Part shown: positions 16,338 through 24,768 of the stretch, piece after piece
Numbering within the stretch: the first letter of the stretch is position 1
Layout of the letters: each line of letters starts with the position of its first letter
Program-made: the position numbers and the translations under genes
Assembly (NCBI GenBank): GCA_036502005.1
Contig: DASXZH010000038.1
Location: forward strand, 1 to 64,000
Direction: 5' to 3'
Length of the DNA stretch: 64,000 bases
DNA from: DASXZH01 sp036502005
GTDB taxonomy: Bacteria > Armatimonadota > Fimbriimonadia > Fimbriimonadales > Fimbriimonadaceae
Notes under the pieces: generated by a model
Database searches by the model: none
What the model saw: the letters and a program-made list of their open reading frames with translations, nothing else
What the model was told of the DNA's origin: nothing

Positions 16338-16963
16338 CCGCAATTGCTCCGGTTCAGTTTGGCGTTTTGGCGTTTTCGTCTTTGTTTGCCATGATCAATC
16401 CGATCTCGGCGGCGCCCATCTTCGTGCAGTTGACGCGCAAGAAGGCGCATACAAGAAAGAAAACGGCGATTCGTGCTTCGCTTACTGCCCTGGTTACGCT
16501 GGGATTGTTTGCGACGGCCGGCGGGGCAATTCTGAGTTTTTTTGGAATCACGGTTCCCGCGTTTCAGATCGCAGGCGGGATTTTGTTTTTGATGTCGGCA
16601 TTGCGGGTTTTGCAAGGAATGCCGGAACACGAAGACGCGGAGGGTGTTGACAACAATGATCCCAGCGTAGTGCCTCTAGGCATTCCGCTAATCGCGGGTG
16701 CTGGATCCATCTCCACAGTAATGGTTCTGGAAGGTCAGGCTCGGGGCAATCTTGACCAATTCGCCTTAGCAGCCGCGATTTTAGTGAACGGGATACTAAC
16801 TCTTATTATTCTTTTGGCCGCGCCTCGCGTTGTTGCTCGGATGGGCGAGGCGGGGCAGGGTGTGATGTCCAAAATCATGGGCTTGCTGACGACAGTTATT
16901 GGCGTGCAGTTCATTTTGAACGGCACCACCAGTGCGGTCATCGATTTCATGCATCGTCGCTAA
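16334..16963 (+). CDS. MarC family integral membrane protein
   Basis: 209 residues with about six hydrophobic segments. The family signature FAMINPISAAPIFVQLTR lies near residue 19, and the second half repeats it loosely with VVPLGIPLIAGAGSISTVMV near residue 117. MarC proteins are inner-membrane proteins once tied to multiple antibiotic resistance; their transport substrate is not settled. The GTG start overlaps the Lrp stop (GTGA). Because Lrp/AsnC regulators often control amino-acid exporters, an amino-acid or metabolite efflux role is a fair guess. It is convergent with the following gene, the two stop codons being adjacent. Confidence 0.9.
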   Translation: MTAIAPVQFGVLAFSSLFAMINPISAAPIFVQLTRKKAHTRKKTAIRASLTALVTLGLFATAGGAILSFFGITVPAFQIAGGILFLMSALRVLQGMPEHEDAEGVDNNDPSVVPLGIPLIAGAGSISTVMVLEGQARGNLDQFALAAAILVNGILTLIILLAAPRVVARMGEAGQGVMSKIMGLLTTVIGVQFILNGTTSAVIDFMHRR

Positions 16964-19873
16964 TTACTTTCCGGCAATCAACTTTGCGGCCTTTTCTTTC
17001 AGGTCTTTATATTCGGCTTCCATCATGGAAGTCGGAGCCATGTCGGCGGAGTCGACCTCGCCCATTAGACCCGAGAAATCGGAGCTTAACGAGGAGAAGG
17101 TCGCTTCTCCACCGCGGGGTCCAAATCGGCGGCGACGCCGAACATTTTCGCCCGCTGAGGCCGCTCGCCTCTGCAGATCCTGCGCCATTTGGTAGCAATC
17201 CAGCGCCATTTCTGTTTGGCGTTTTATCCCGTTCTCGGGAGTCTTGATTCTAGGGTCCAGCTTTAATAGGAGAGGCGCCGAATAAGTTTGGCCACCCACC
17301 ACTAGCTTGACCATATAGGCGCCGGGCCCCGCCAGCGGGCTTGTGGCTGCTGAGGGAGTGTCTTGGTAAATCGCCGAAATTGGGAAGAACGGCGCGAAGG
17401 AAAGCGGCTGCCAGTAAAGGTCCCAAACGAAACGGTGATGGCCGCGCGTCGTGGCAGGCTTGGTAAATGGCCGCACCCAATACATGGGCACCTCTAGATC
17501 GTGCTCGCTGAAATTCGGCGCTTTGTCGTCGCTTGAAAAGCTTCTAACCAAATGGTTATCTTTATCGAAGATTTGAATCTTGACGGAAGTCTGATCGGAA
17601 TCCAAATAGTAATCCAGAATGGCCCCATCGGGAGGGTTAAGACCGGCTGGGACTTCGGGCGGAAGCGGCGTATCCGAGTTCGTGTCTCGCCGATAGCGAT
17701 AGGCAGTTTCCGGTTTCACCAGCGCCACGGCCGAAAGCTGCCTTAACGGCGTAATGTCATCCAGAATCCAGAACGACCGGCCGTGGGTGGCGACGACCAA
17801 ATCGTCCCCATGAACAACCAGATCCCGAATGGAACTACAAGGCATATTGAGCCTTAGCGGGTTCCAGTTCGCTCCATCGTCTTCGCTGAAATAAACGGCG
17901 GTTTCTGATCCGCAATAAAGCAGCCCTTGAACCTGAGGGTCTTCGCGGATGGTGTTGATGGGAGCATTATCTGGCAACCCGACAACGATCTTAGACCAAG
18001 TTTTGCCTCCATCGTGGGTGGCATAAATGTAGGGGCGCATGTCGCCCAGGCGAATCCGGTTTACGGCGACGTAAGCCGTTTGGGAATCAAAATGGCCGGC
18101 ATCAATAATGGAAACCTTGCTCCACGAGGTTAAACCGAAGGGGGTGACATTCTGCCAACTTTTCCCGCCATCGCGGGTGACATGAACGAGGCCATCGTCG
18201 GTCCCAGCCCAAATCACGTTGGCATCTCTGTATGAAGGGGCGACGGCGTAGATCACGCCGCGCCTTTCCACCTTTGGTGTTTGCGCTTTGTAAACACCCA
18301 CGCTATCGGGCACATCGGGCGCTTCCCGAGTGAGGTCAGGGCTGATAACGGACCAGCTATTGGCGCCATCCGTCGTTTTGAGGAGCACGTTGCCCCCCAG
18401 GTAAAGGGTGTGAGGGTCAACGGGCGAAAACAGCAGGGGCGCGGTTCGCAGAAACCGGTAGTTGCCGGTGGGAGCAACGTCTTGCACTTGGCCCGTCACC
18501 CGATCGAACTTAGAAACCTTGCCGCCGAAAATGATCTTTGGATTTAACGGATCGGGCGCGATGTAACCATATTCCTCGGCTCCAACCGGGTGCCACTCGC
18601 GGAAGGTGACTTCTCCATCGTTGCCGCGGCTGCAAATGGCAGCGGAGCCGCTTTCCTGCTGCCCGCCGTACACCCAATAGGGAAACTGGTTATCGGTTAT
18701 CACATGATAAAACTGGGCGGTGGGCTGGTTGTACCAAGAACTCCACGTTTTGCCGCCGTTAACGGTGATCGTCGCGCCCTGGTCGCAGGCTAACATGATG
18801 ATCTGGCTGTTCTGGGGGTTGACCCAAACGGTGTGGTAGTCGTCGCCCCCAGGAGCGCCTTTCCATGCGACAAAGTTTTTGCCTCCATCGGTGGATTTGT
18901 AAGTGCTCGTGTTGGCTATGTAGAGCGTATCCGGGTCTTTCGGATCGACGCGGATCTCGGCAAAGTCAGAACCCCTTCCCCACAACCTTGCTTCGGGGTT
19001 AATCAACTTCCAGCTTTCGCCGGCATCTTCCGATTTGTAAATGCCGCCTTTGTTCGCATCCACGGTCGCGAAAATGAGATTGGGATTGCTTGGCGCGACA
19101 GAGAAACCGATTCGTCCGAGGCCCTCTTTGAAAGTTGGCAGGCCGTTTGTTAGCGGCTTCCAAGTATCGCCACCATCAGTCGATTTGTAGAGGCCGCTGC
19201 CCGGGCCCTGCCATTCGCCGTTCTCCCACGGCGCTTGGCGTGCCGCCCACAAATCGGCATAAACGGTTTGGGCATTTGAAGGATCGAAGGCGAGGGCAAC
19301 CGCGCCTGTATCGGCATCTTTGTAAAGCACTTTTTGCCAGGTCTGGCCACCATCGGTGGTGCGAAACACGCCTCGCTCCTCGTTCGCCCCGTATGGGTGG
19401 CCGAGAACGGCCACAAAAACCCGGTCCGGGTTCTGCGGATCGATGGCTATGCTGGCAATCTGTTGGCCGTCTTTGAGACCTAAATGAGCCCAGGTTTTGC
19501 CCCCATCGGTGGACTTGTACATGCCATCGCCGGTGGAAAGATCGGGCCGCTGAAGTCCTTCCCCGCTGCCGACATAAATCGTATCCGGAGCGGAAGGGGC
19601 AACGGCAAGGGCACCTACCGAGCCGGTGTCGACGGAGTCGAAAATGGGCTTCCACGTTTGGCCGAAGTCATCGGTCTTCCAGACTCCGCCGTCGTTAACG
19701 CCCGACAGAAACTCGTTGGGGTGGCCGGGAATACCGGCTGCTCCTACCGTGCGCCCGCCGCGAAATGGGCCAATGCAGCGCCACTTCAAGTCTTGATATC
19801 TCAAGGGCGCAACATTTTGGGCATGGGCCGTAATACAAACCAGAAGCAGAGCTGGGACAAGCATGCAACGCAT
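16964..19873 (-). CDS. Secreted BNR/sortilin-like beta-propeller protein
   Basis: 969 residues from the ATG at 19873, which begins a signal peptide (MRCMLVPALLLVCITAHAQ). A longer frame would run into the Pit gene and has no support. The protein is built of BNR/VPS10-like repeats with recurring Y-K-S-x-D-G-G-x-T-W words (GVWKTDDFGQTW, MYKSTDGGKTW, VFRTTDGGQTW, IYKSEDAGESW) forming one or two propellers up to about residue 720. A beta-sandwich and a helical C-terminus follow. Such proteins resemble GH74/sialidase folds but most lack a proven activity. Extracellular glycan or protein binding is likely. Confidence 0.85.
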   Translation of the reverse strand: MRCMLVPALLLVCITAHAQNVAPLRYQDLKWRCIGPFRGGRTVGAAGIPGHPNEFLSGVNDGGVWKTDDFGQTWKPIFDSVDTGSVGALAVAPSAPDTIYVGSGEGLQRPDLSTGDGMYKSTDGGKTWAHLGLKDGQQIASIAIDPQNPDRVFVAVLGHPYGANEERGVFRTTDGGQTWQKVLYKDADTGAVALAFDPSNAQTVYADLWAARQAPWENGEWQGPGSGLYKSTDGGDTWKPLTNGLPTFKEGLGRIGFSVAPSNPNLIFATVDANKGGIYKSEDAGESWKLINPEARLWGRGSDFAEIRVDPKDPDTLYIANTSTYKSTDGGKNFVAWKGAPGGDDYHTVWVNPQNSQIIMLACDQGATITVNGGKTWSSWYNQPTAQFYHVITDNQFPYWVYGGQQESGSAAICSRGNDGEVTFREWHPVGAEEYGYIAPDPLNPKIIFGGKVSKFDRVTGQVQDVAPTGNYRFLRTAPLLFSPVDPHTLYLGGNVLLKTTDGANSWSVISPDLTREAPDVPDSVGVYKAQTPKVERRGVIYAVAPSYRDANVIWAGTDDGLVHVTRDGGKSWQNVTPFGLTSWSKVSIIDAGHFDSQTAYVAVNRIRLGDMRPYIYATHDGGKTWSKIVVGLPDNAPINTIREDPQVQGLLYCGSETAVYFSEDDGANWNPLRLNMPCSSIRDLVVHGDDLVVATHGRSFWILDDITPLRQLSAVALVKPETAYRYRRDTNSDTPLPPEVPAGLNPPDGAILDYYLDSDQTSVKIQIFDKDNHLVRSFSSDDKAPNFSEHDLEVPMYWVRPFTKPATTRGHHRFVWDLYWQPLSFAPFFPISAIYQDTPSAATSPLAGPGAYMVKLVVGGQTYSAPLLLKLDPRIKTPENGIKRQTEMALDCYQMAQDLQRRAASAGENVRRRRRFGPRGGEATFSSLSSDFSGLMGEVDSADMAPTSMMEAEYKDLKEKAAKLIAGK

Positions 19874-19893
19874 GCGTGATTTTAGCGCTATCG

Positions 19894-20916
19894 CTACCCC
19901 CGGATGCCGCAAAGCGTGAGCAGATAGAAAGTTACGGCCCCAAATAGGGCAGAGACTGGCAAAGTGATGACCCAAGCAGAGATCATCTGAAAAGCCACGT
20001 TCCAGCGTACGGCAGACAGTCTTTTCGCGGCACCCACTCCGAAGATGCTTCCCGAAATAACGTGAGTCGTGCTGACGGGCGCGCCGAAGCGGCTTGCAGC
20101 GAGAATCACTGCCGCACCGGCTGTTTCAGCGGCAAAGCCGTTTACTGGCTCCAGGCGGATGATCTTTGAGCCGACCGTTTTGATAATTCGCCAGCCTCCG
20201 GCAGCGGTTCCAAGTCCCATAACGGTTGCGCAAGCGAGCATGACCCAAAGCGGAATCGGTACGGTAGGTTTTCCATGTTCCATAACTTGCTTGATGTTGC
20301 CGTTCGCAAAAAGGGCCAGCGCGATAATCCCCATCGTCTTCTGCGCGTCGTTTTGACCGTGAGAAAAAGACATTAGGGCCGCTGAAAAAACCTGTAGCCG
20401 CCTGAAAACAGTGCCCACTTTGTGCGTTTTTGAGTGCGCAAAGAAGTAGGTGATAAGGGTCATCAAAATAAAAGCGAAAATCATTCCCGCGACGGGCGAA
20501 ACGACGAGGGGGATGATCACCTTATCCAAAACGCCTTTCCATTTTGCGGTGGCAAAACCTGCGTTTGCGATTGCGCCCCCGAGAAGGCCGCCGATTAACG
20601 CGTGAGAAGAACTGCTGGGTATGCCATAGGCCCAAGTGATCAGGTTCCAAGCAATCGCGCCAATTACGGCTGCGAGCACGACGGTCTGGGTAGCGGCGTG
20701 AGTGTCAACGATGCCCGAGGAAATCGTGCTTGCCACGTTGGTGGCGATGAGCGCGCCGGCAAAGTTGAGGACCGCCGACATCAAGCAGGCGACGAACGGC
20801 GGCATAACGCGCGTGGAAACGACCGTCGCAATGGAGTTGGCCGTATCGTGAAAACCGTTTACGAAATCGAAGATCAGCGAAAACGTTACGACCAGAATCA
20901 GAAGCGCGCTAAGCAT
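19894..20916 (-). CDS. pit: PiT-family inorganic phosphate transporter
   Basis: 340 residues of a polytopic membrane protein. The N-terminal family signature DFVNGFHDTANSIATVVST and its inverted-repeat counterpart in the second half (FSHGQNDAQKTMGIIALAL) are both present, as is GIPSSSSHALIGGLLGG near residue 100. PiT proteins import phosphate, often as a metal-phosphate complex, using H+ or Na+ gradients. The gene overlaps the upstream PhoU-like gene by eight bases, the standard Pit/DUF47 pairing. Confidence 0.95.
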   Translation of the reverse strand: MLSALLILVVTFSLIFDFVNGFHDTANSIATVVSTRVMPPFVACLMSAVLNFAGALIATNVASTISSGIVDTHAATQTVVLAAVIGAIAWNLITWAYGIPSSSSHALIGGLLGGAIANAGFATAKWKGVLDKVIIPLVVSPVAGMIFAFILMTLITYFFAHSKTHKVGTVFRRLQVFSAALMSFSHGQNDAQKTMGIIALALFANGNIKQVMEHGKPTVPIPLWVMLACATVMGLGTAAGGWRIIKTVGSKIIRLEPVNGFAAETAGAAVILAASRFGAPVSTTHVISGSIFGVGAAKRLSAVRWNVAFQMISAWVITLPVSALFGAVTFYLLTLCGIRG

Positions 20917-21535
20917 ACTTAGTGAGAATCATCCCGCTTATCTTCGCGATGTCCTCGCACTTATCAACCGCAACTTCCACGCGGTCATAAATCTCTTTCC
21001 ATTTCATCACATAAAGGGGATCGGTCGCCTCATGAAAAAGGCTACGCAAAGCCTCACGGAAAAGAACGTCATTCTCGTTCTCAGCCGTGTGAATTTGCTC
21101 CAGCTTCTCTTCAAAACTCTTAGTTTTATGAATGCCGTTCTTAAGCAGTTTCATCGCTTCAACGACTAGTGAGGTTGCTCTTACGAGCCCGGCAACCATT
21201 GGCTCGAGATCGAGCCGTGGCTTATCGATGTTATAGAGATCGATTCGGACGGCAGCCGCCTCAACCATGTCGGTCACATCGTCCAAGGCTTGGGAAAGAA
21301 GTCTTAGATCTTCTTTGTCAAGAGGCGTAATAAAGGTGTCCGTAACCTTTGTTTGAAGTTCATGGGTGAGATCGTCGCCTTGCGACTCGATTTTATTGAG
21401 CTTGTCGATATGGCCGGCCAAGCCGCCAAAGTCTTTTGAAAGGTTGTGGAACTCCACCGCAGCCGCATAAGCAACCTCGGCTTGAGATGCCAACAGTTCG
21501 TGAAAGACCGTGTCTTTTTGAATAGATAAGTTCAT
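20909..21535 (-). CDS. DUF47 PhoU-like Pit accessory protein
   Basis: 208 residues from MNLSIQKDTVFHELL, all-helical. It has the PhoU-like helix motifs DDVTDMVEAAAVRIDLYNI near residue 85 and DRVEVAVDKCEDIAKISG near the C-terminus. Proteins of this group sit beside Pit transporters and modulate their activity. The ATG at 21535 is chosen because AGGA lies just upstream; a start at 21580 would add 15 residues without conservation. It is the first gene of the two-gene phosphate-uptake operon. Confidence 0.92.
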   Translation of the reverse strand: MNLSIQKDTVFHELLASQAEVAYAAAVEFHNLSKDFGGLAGHIDKLNKIESQGDDLTHELQTKVTDTFITPLDKEDLRLLSQALDDVTDMVEAAAVRIDLYNIDKPRLDLEPMVAGLVRATSLVVEAMKLLKNGIHKTKSFEEKLEQIHTAENENDVLFREALRSLFHEATDPLYVMKWKEIYDRVEVAVDKCEDIAKISGMILTKYA

Positions 21536-21639
21536 GCTCTTCCTGAGCGCTCTCCACGCCCCGCTAATATGTCTTATCATTTTATTGAAAGGTTGAGTAG
21601 AAATGCCTACTAGACTAGGGCTAGGAATATTAAGGTTTT

Positions 21640-23172
21640 GTGAAGGATAGTATCCTCTGTTTGATGCGAACTAAGTCCATTTTATTTCTTGCGGCTGTGT
21701 TATCGGCCCTTTCGGCTCAAGCCCAACAGGGGGCGGATATTCTCGGAAAAGCGGCTACCGCGGCCGGAGCAGGTTCCGATACGGCCACTTGGAACTGCCT
21801 GGGCACTTGCAAAGTGCACGGTGCAGATGAGACTTTGCAGTTCACTTTTAATCGACTTCGATTCTATAACGCGGCTACGGGTCCGTTGAATGATATAGCA
21901 GGTTACGACGGAACGCGATGCTGGGTTGAGAATTGGTCCGGCATTCCTCATGTTTCGGGCCTTTTGGAGAAAGATACGAATGAAATCGTCTCCTGGGTGA
22001 TGGCCGGCGAGTGGGCAGCCTCGGACGCTCCAGTTTCCATCGCTTCATCCTCGGAAACACCGGATGGCGTGGTTCTGAAGGTGAAAGTTAAAGATGGATC
22101 CGTAGATTCCACCCTCACGTTAGACAAGAACACTTACCTTCCCAAAACGCTTGAATACGTTGGAGACTCCGGGCCTGAGAAGTGGGAGTTTCTAGACTAT
22201 AAAAAGTTTAAGGACCGAATGCTGTCCACCAAGATGCTGCATCACATGAACAAGCAGGAAGAGAACTACACGTTCGACAAGGTCTCCCCTGTTGCGCCCA
22301 AAGACGACCTGTATAAGATGCCAAAACCGGACTACTCGACGACGAACTTCGAGGCGGCTGCCGACCATACGGTACAGATCAAGCGCATTTATGGATATAT
22401 GTTCGTAAAGCCGTTGGTTGACGGCAAGGACATCGGCTGGTTTTTCCTGGATAGCGGCGCGGACGTGATGTGCATGGATACCGCCGAGGCGAAAGAGCAG
22501 GGGTTTAAGGTTGTGGGCAACGATACGACGGCGGGCGTTGTCGCCGTTGTGCATCTCGACATCTGCCGCACCAAGACGTTCCAGTTGGGGTCGACCTCTT
22601 TTAAAAATCCGACCTTCTTTGAACTCGATTTAGCTCCCTTCGAAAAATCTTTCGGCATCCACATTGCGGGCATTTGTGGTTACGATTTTATTGCACGCAA
22701 TCTGATGCAGGTCAACCCTAAAGCCGCAACACTAACCCTGGCTGATCCGCGAACTGCTCAGCTTCCTACAGGCCCAACTTATTACCCCGTGGTTTTCAAC
22801 GGAGAGACGCCATGTATCCCGTGTGCGTTTGAAGGAGATCGTAAGGGCTTGTTCGCTTTGGATACAGGCTCCTCTTCTTCGGTGGATTTCTTTAGCCCTG
22901 CCGTGGTGAACCTGAAGCTGTTGGATGGGCGCAAGTCCTATAGCAATCAAACCGGCGGAGCCGGTGGAAGTTCGGAAAGCAAGCAAGGCAAGTTGGATTA
23001 CTTTGAAGTTGGCGGCCATAGGTTCGATTCACCCGAAGTTGGGTTTCAGATCACCAAGGAAGGCGCCTTTGCCAGCCCTTATTTGGACGGCAACGTGGGC
23101 ATGGGCTTCTTGGGGAACTTCAAGATCATCTTCGACTATCCGGATGGCAAGATGGGTTTTACCTATCAGTAA
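21640..23172 (+). CDS. Secreted retropepsin-like aspartyl protease with two domains
   Basis: 510 residues. A signal peptide (MRTKSILFLAAVLSALSAQA) begins at the ATG at 21664; the GTG at 21640 has the better ribosome-binding site, so the start is uncertain. After an N-terminal domain of about 230 residues come two pepsin-like halves. FFLDSGAD (near 270) and FALDTGSSSS (near 410) each carry the D-[ST]-G active site, and IAGICGYDFI and GNVGMGFLGNF are the matching psi-loop motifs. A single chain with two D-T/S-G half-sites could fold like a eukaryotic pepsin or as two retropepsin units. The substrate is unknown. Confidence 0.85.
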   Translation: MKDSILCLMRTKSILFLAAVLSALSAQAQQGADILGKAATAAGAGSDTATWNCLGTCKVHGADETLQFTFNRLRFYNAATGPLNDIAGYDGTRCWVENWSGIPHVSGLLEKDTNEIVSWVMAGEWAASDAPVSIASSSETPDGVVLKVKVKDGSVDSTLTLDKNTYLPKTLEYVGDSGPEKWEFLDYKKFKDRMLSTKMLHHMNKQEENYTFDKVSPVAPKDDLYKMPKPDYSTTNFEAAADHTVQIKRIYGYMFVKPLVDGKDIGWFFLDSGADVMCMDTAEAKEQGFKVVGNDTTAGVVAVVHLDICRTKTFQLGSTSFKNPTFFELDLAPFEKSFGIHIAGICGYDFIARNLMQVNPKAATLTLADPRTAQLPTGPTYYPVVFNGETPCIPCAFEGDRKGLFALDTGSSSSVDFFSPAVVNLKLLDGRKSYSNQTGGAGGSSESKQGKLDYFEVGGHRFDSPEVGFQITKEGAFASPYLDGNVGMGFLGNFKIIFDYPDGKMGFTYQ

Positions 23173-23224
23173 GGTACATGCATTGAATCAATGGCCTATC
23201 CCTGGGCAGGGTTTGGCTGTGTTG

Positions 23225-23230
23225 TACAAT
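23225..23230 (+). promoter_or_regulatory. -10 box of the DUF433/DUF5615 pair
   Basis: TACAAT, seven bases before the ATG at 23238. Confidence 0.5.
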
Positions 23231-23237
23231 TAACCTG

Positions 23238-23483
23238 ATGTTGACCAGAATTCCTTCGGGCCTAGAGCACATCATGAACATCGACCCGGAAATTCTGGGG
23301 GGCGAGCCCTGTTTTAATGGAACCCGGGTTCCTTTGGAGACAGTGACGGACAACCTAGCAGCGGGGCACAGCGTTCAAGAAATCTTGGACAGCTATCCAT
23401 CACTTACTTTGGAACACGTCCAAGCCGTTTTGCGTTGGCAGTGGGATCTCGTTCACGAGGCAACTCGCCCTATCGCCTCGTGA
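23238..23483 (+). CDS. DUF433 protein, putative antitoxin
   Basis: 81 residues with the DUF433 core IDPEILGGEPCFNGTRVPLE, then the GHSVQEILDSYPSLTLEHVQ helix-turn-helix-like part. DUF433 proteins are small DNA-binding-like proteins typically found upstream of PIN-like DUF5615 proteins, an arrangement regarded as a toxin-antitoxin-like module. The ATG at 23238 is supported by a -10 box; the ATG at 23274 would still keep the whole domain. The next gene overlaps by four bases (GTGA). Confidence 0.88.
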   Translation: MLTRIPSGLEHIMNIDPEILGGEPCFNGTRVPLETVTDNLAAGHSVQEILDSYPSLTLEHVQAVLRWQWDLVHEATRPIAS

Positions 23484-23800
23484 AAATCGTTCTCGACGAG
23501 ATGATGCCAAGACAATTCGCGGCATCTCTTGGCGATCATGAGGTTGATCACGTGGTCAGTCTTGGCTGGAGTCATATCGTAAACGGCAAGCTTCTCTCAC
23601 TTTGCCAAAATGCTGGATTTGAAGCTTTCATCACCAAAGATAGCGGCCTCCCTTTTCAGCAAAACTTGAAAGGTCGAACCATCGCAATTATTGTCCTAAA
23701 AACCAAGACACAGAATTTTGATGAACTGATTGCCTTAGCCCCACAGATTCTTAGCCTTGTCGCTACTTTGAAGCCCGGGAGCGTAACACAAGTGCCGTGA
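23480..23800 (+). CDS. DUF5615 PIN-like protein, putative toxin
   Basis: 106 residues from the GTG at 23480. The PIN-like pattern is clear: VLDEMMPRQFAASLGDHEVD with the first acidic residues, GWSHIVNGKLLSLCQNAGFE, then ITKDSGLPFQQNLKG with the second acidic site, and a C-terminal TLKPGSVTQV. DUF5615 proteins are presumed ribonucleases related to Mut7-C/VapC. The start overlaps the DUF433 stop, the normal coupling of the pair. A longer frame beginning at 23435 overlaps DUF433 and is unlikely. Confidence 0.88.
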   Translation: MKIVLDEMMPRQFAASLGDHEVDHVVSLGWSHIVNGKLLSLCQNAGFEAFITKDSGLPFQQNLKGRTIAIIVLKTKTQNFDELIALAPQILSLVATLKPGSVTQVP

Positions 23801-23807
23801 AACTTTT

Positions 23808-24764
23808 CTAAGGAACCAGAACCTTCTTCCCAATCTCGCCCTTTGCCACACGCTGGAACGCGTCCTCCACGTTCTCAAGTTTGATAACTTCCGGAACCGG
23901 CAACTGCAAACTGCCTTCTTCGAATCCTGGCTTGATAGACTCCAAAATCTCCGCACACGCGACCGAATCGTATTGGAGGGTGTCCAAGCCGTACAGCTTA
24001 AGCTGATGCCTATAGAAGTACAACAAATCCAGCTTCACTTCCCGCTCGCCGGTGGCGGCAAGGCAAACCATTCGTCCACTGATCGCCAGAGATTTTAATG
24101 CAGGCGTAAACGTCTCGCCGCCAACGGCGTTAAAACACACGTTCACGCCTTTACCCTTGGTGAGGTTTTCGACTGCTTGCGGCAGGTCTTCCGTTTCCAG
24201 ATTAACGACGGCCATGGGAACAGATGGCTTGTCGTTAGCGTTTCGAGCAGTGCCAATAACGCGTGCGCCAAGCCATTTGGCCATCTGAGCGACGGACGTG
24301 CCAACAGAACCGGAGGCACCAATGATGAGCACGCTTTCTCCCTTTCCAGCTTCGCAAAGCCTAACTAGGCCAGCATAACCTGTGATGAACGGAATGCCCG
24401 CTCCCGCCGCTTGCTCGAAGCTTAAACTCTTTGGCTTTTCAGATAACGACTCAGTAGGAACAACAATGTATTCGGCATAGCTGCCGTCGCGGGTAAAGCC
24501 CAAGTCCCCTCCGCCACCCCAAACCTCTTTTCCTATCCAATCCGCCGGGCCCTCCTCAACAATGCCTGAGTAGTCGCGGCCAATCGTTCGAGGCAACTCG
24601 GTGTGGTGCTTCATCACACCTTGAGCGTTTTTAACATCGCTGGGATTGAGACCGGCCGCCTTAACTTTGATGAGCGCCTCGCCGCGCTTGCGTTCTGGTT
24701 TTTCTACTTCGGTGATTTTGATTTGGTCTGGTTCAACGAATTCTGTGAGGTGGATCGCCTTCAT
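23808..24764 (-). CDS. Zinc-independent quinone oxidoreductase / MDR family dehydrogenase
   Basis: 318 residues. The N-terminal GroES-like domain has EALIKVKAAGLNPSDVKNAQ and GRDYSGIVEE; the Rossmann domain has the NADPH-binding VLIIGASGSVGTSVAQMAKW near residue 145. The zinc-binding cysteines of alcohol dehydrogenases are missing, so this belongs to the quinone-oxidoreductase/crotonyl-CoA-reductase branch of the MDR superfamily. It reduces a quinone, enone or similar activated double bond. The start follows a leaderless pattern, and the gene begins four bases after the stop of the upstream methyltransferase gene on the same strand. Confidence 0.9.
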   Translation of the reverse strand: MKAIHLTEFVEPDQIKITEVEKPERKRGEALIKVKAAGLNPSDVKNAQGVMKHHTELPRTIGRDYSGIVEEGPADWIGKEVWGGGGDLGFTRDGSYAEYIVVPTESLSEKPKSLSFEQAAGAGIPFITGYAGLVRLCEAGKGESVLIIGASGSVGTSVAQMAKWLGARVIGTARNANDKPSVPMAVVNLETEDLPQAVENLTKGKGVNVCFNAVGGETFTPALKSLAISGRMVCLAATGEREVKLDLLYFYRHQLKLYGLDTLQYDSVACAEILESIKPGFEEGSLQLPVPEVIKLENVEDAFQRVAKGEIGKKVLVP

Positions 24765-24768
24765 GGGT

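Noticed and set aside
19874..19975. N-terminal extension of the BNR/sortilin-like gene
   Set aside because: The extension overlaps the Pit gene, while a good signal peptide starts at 19873.
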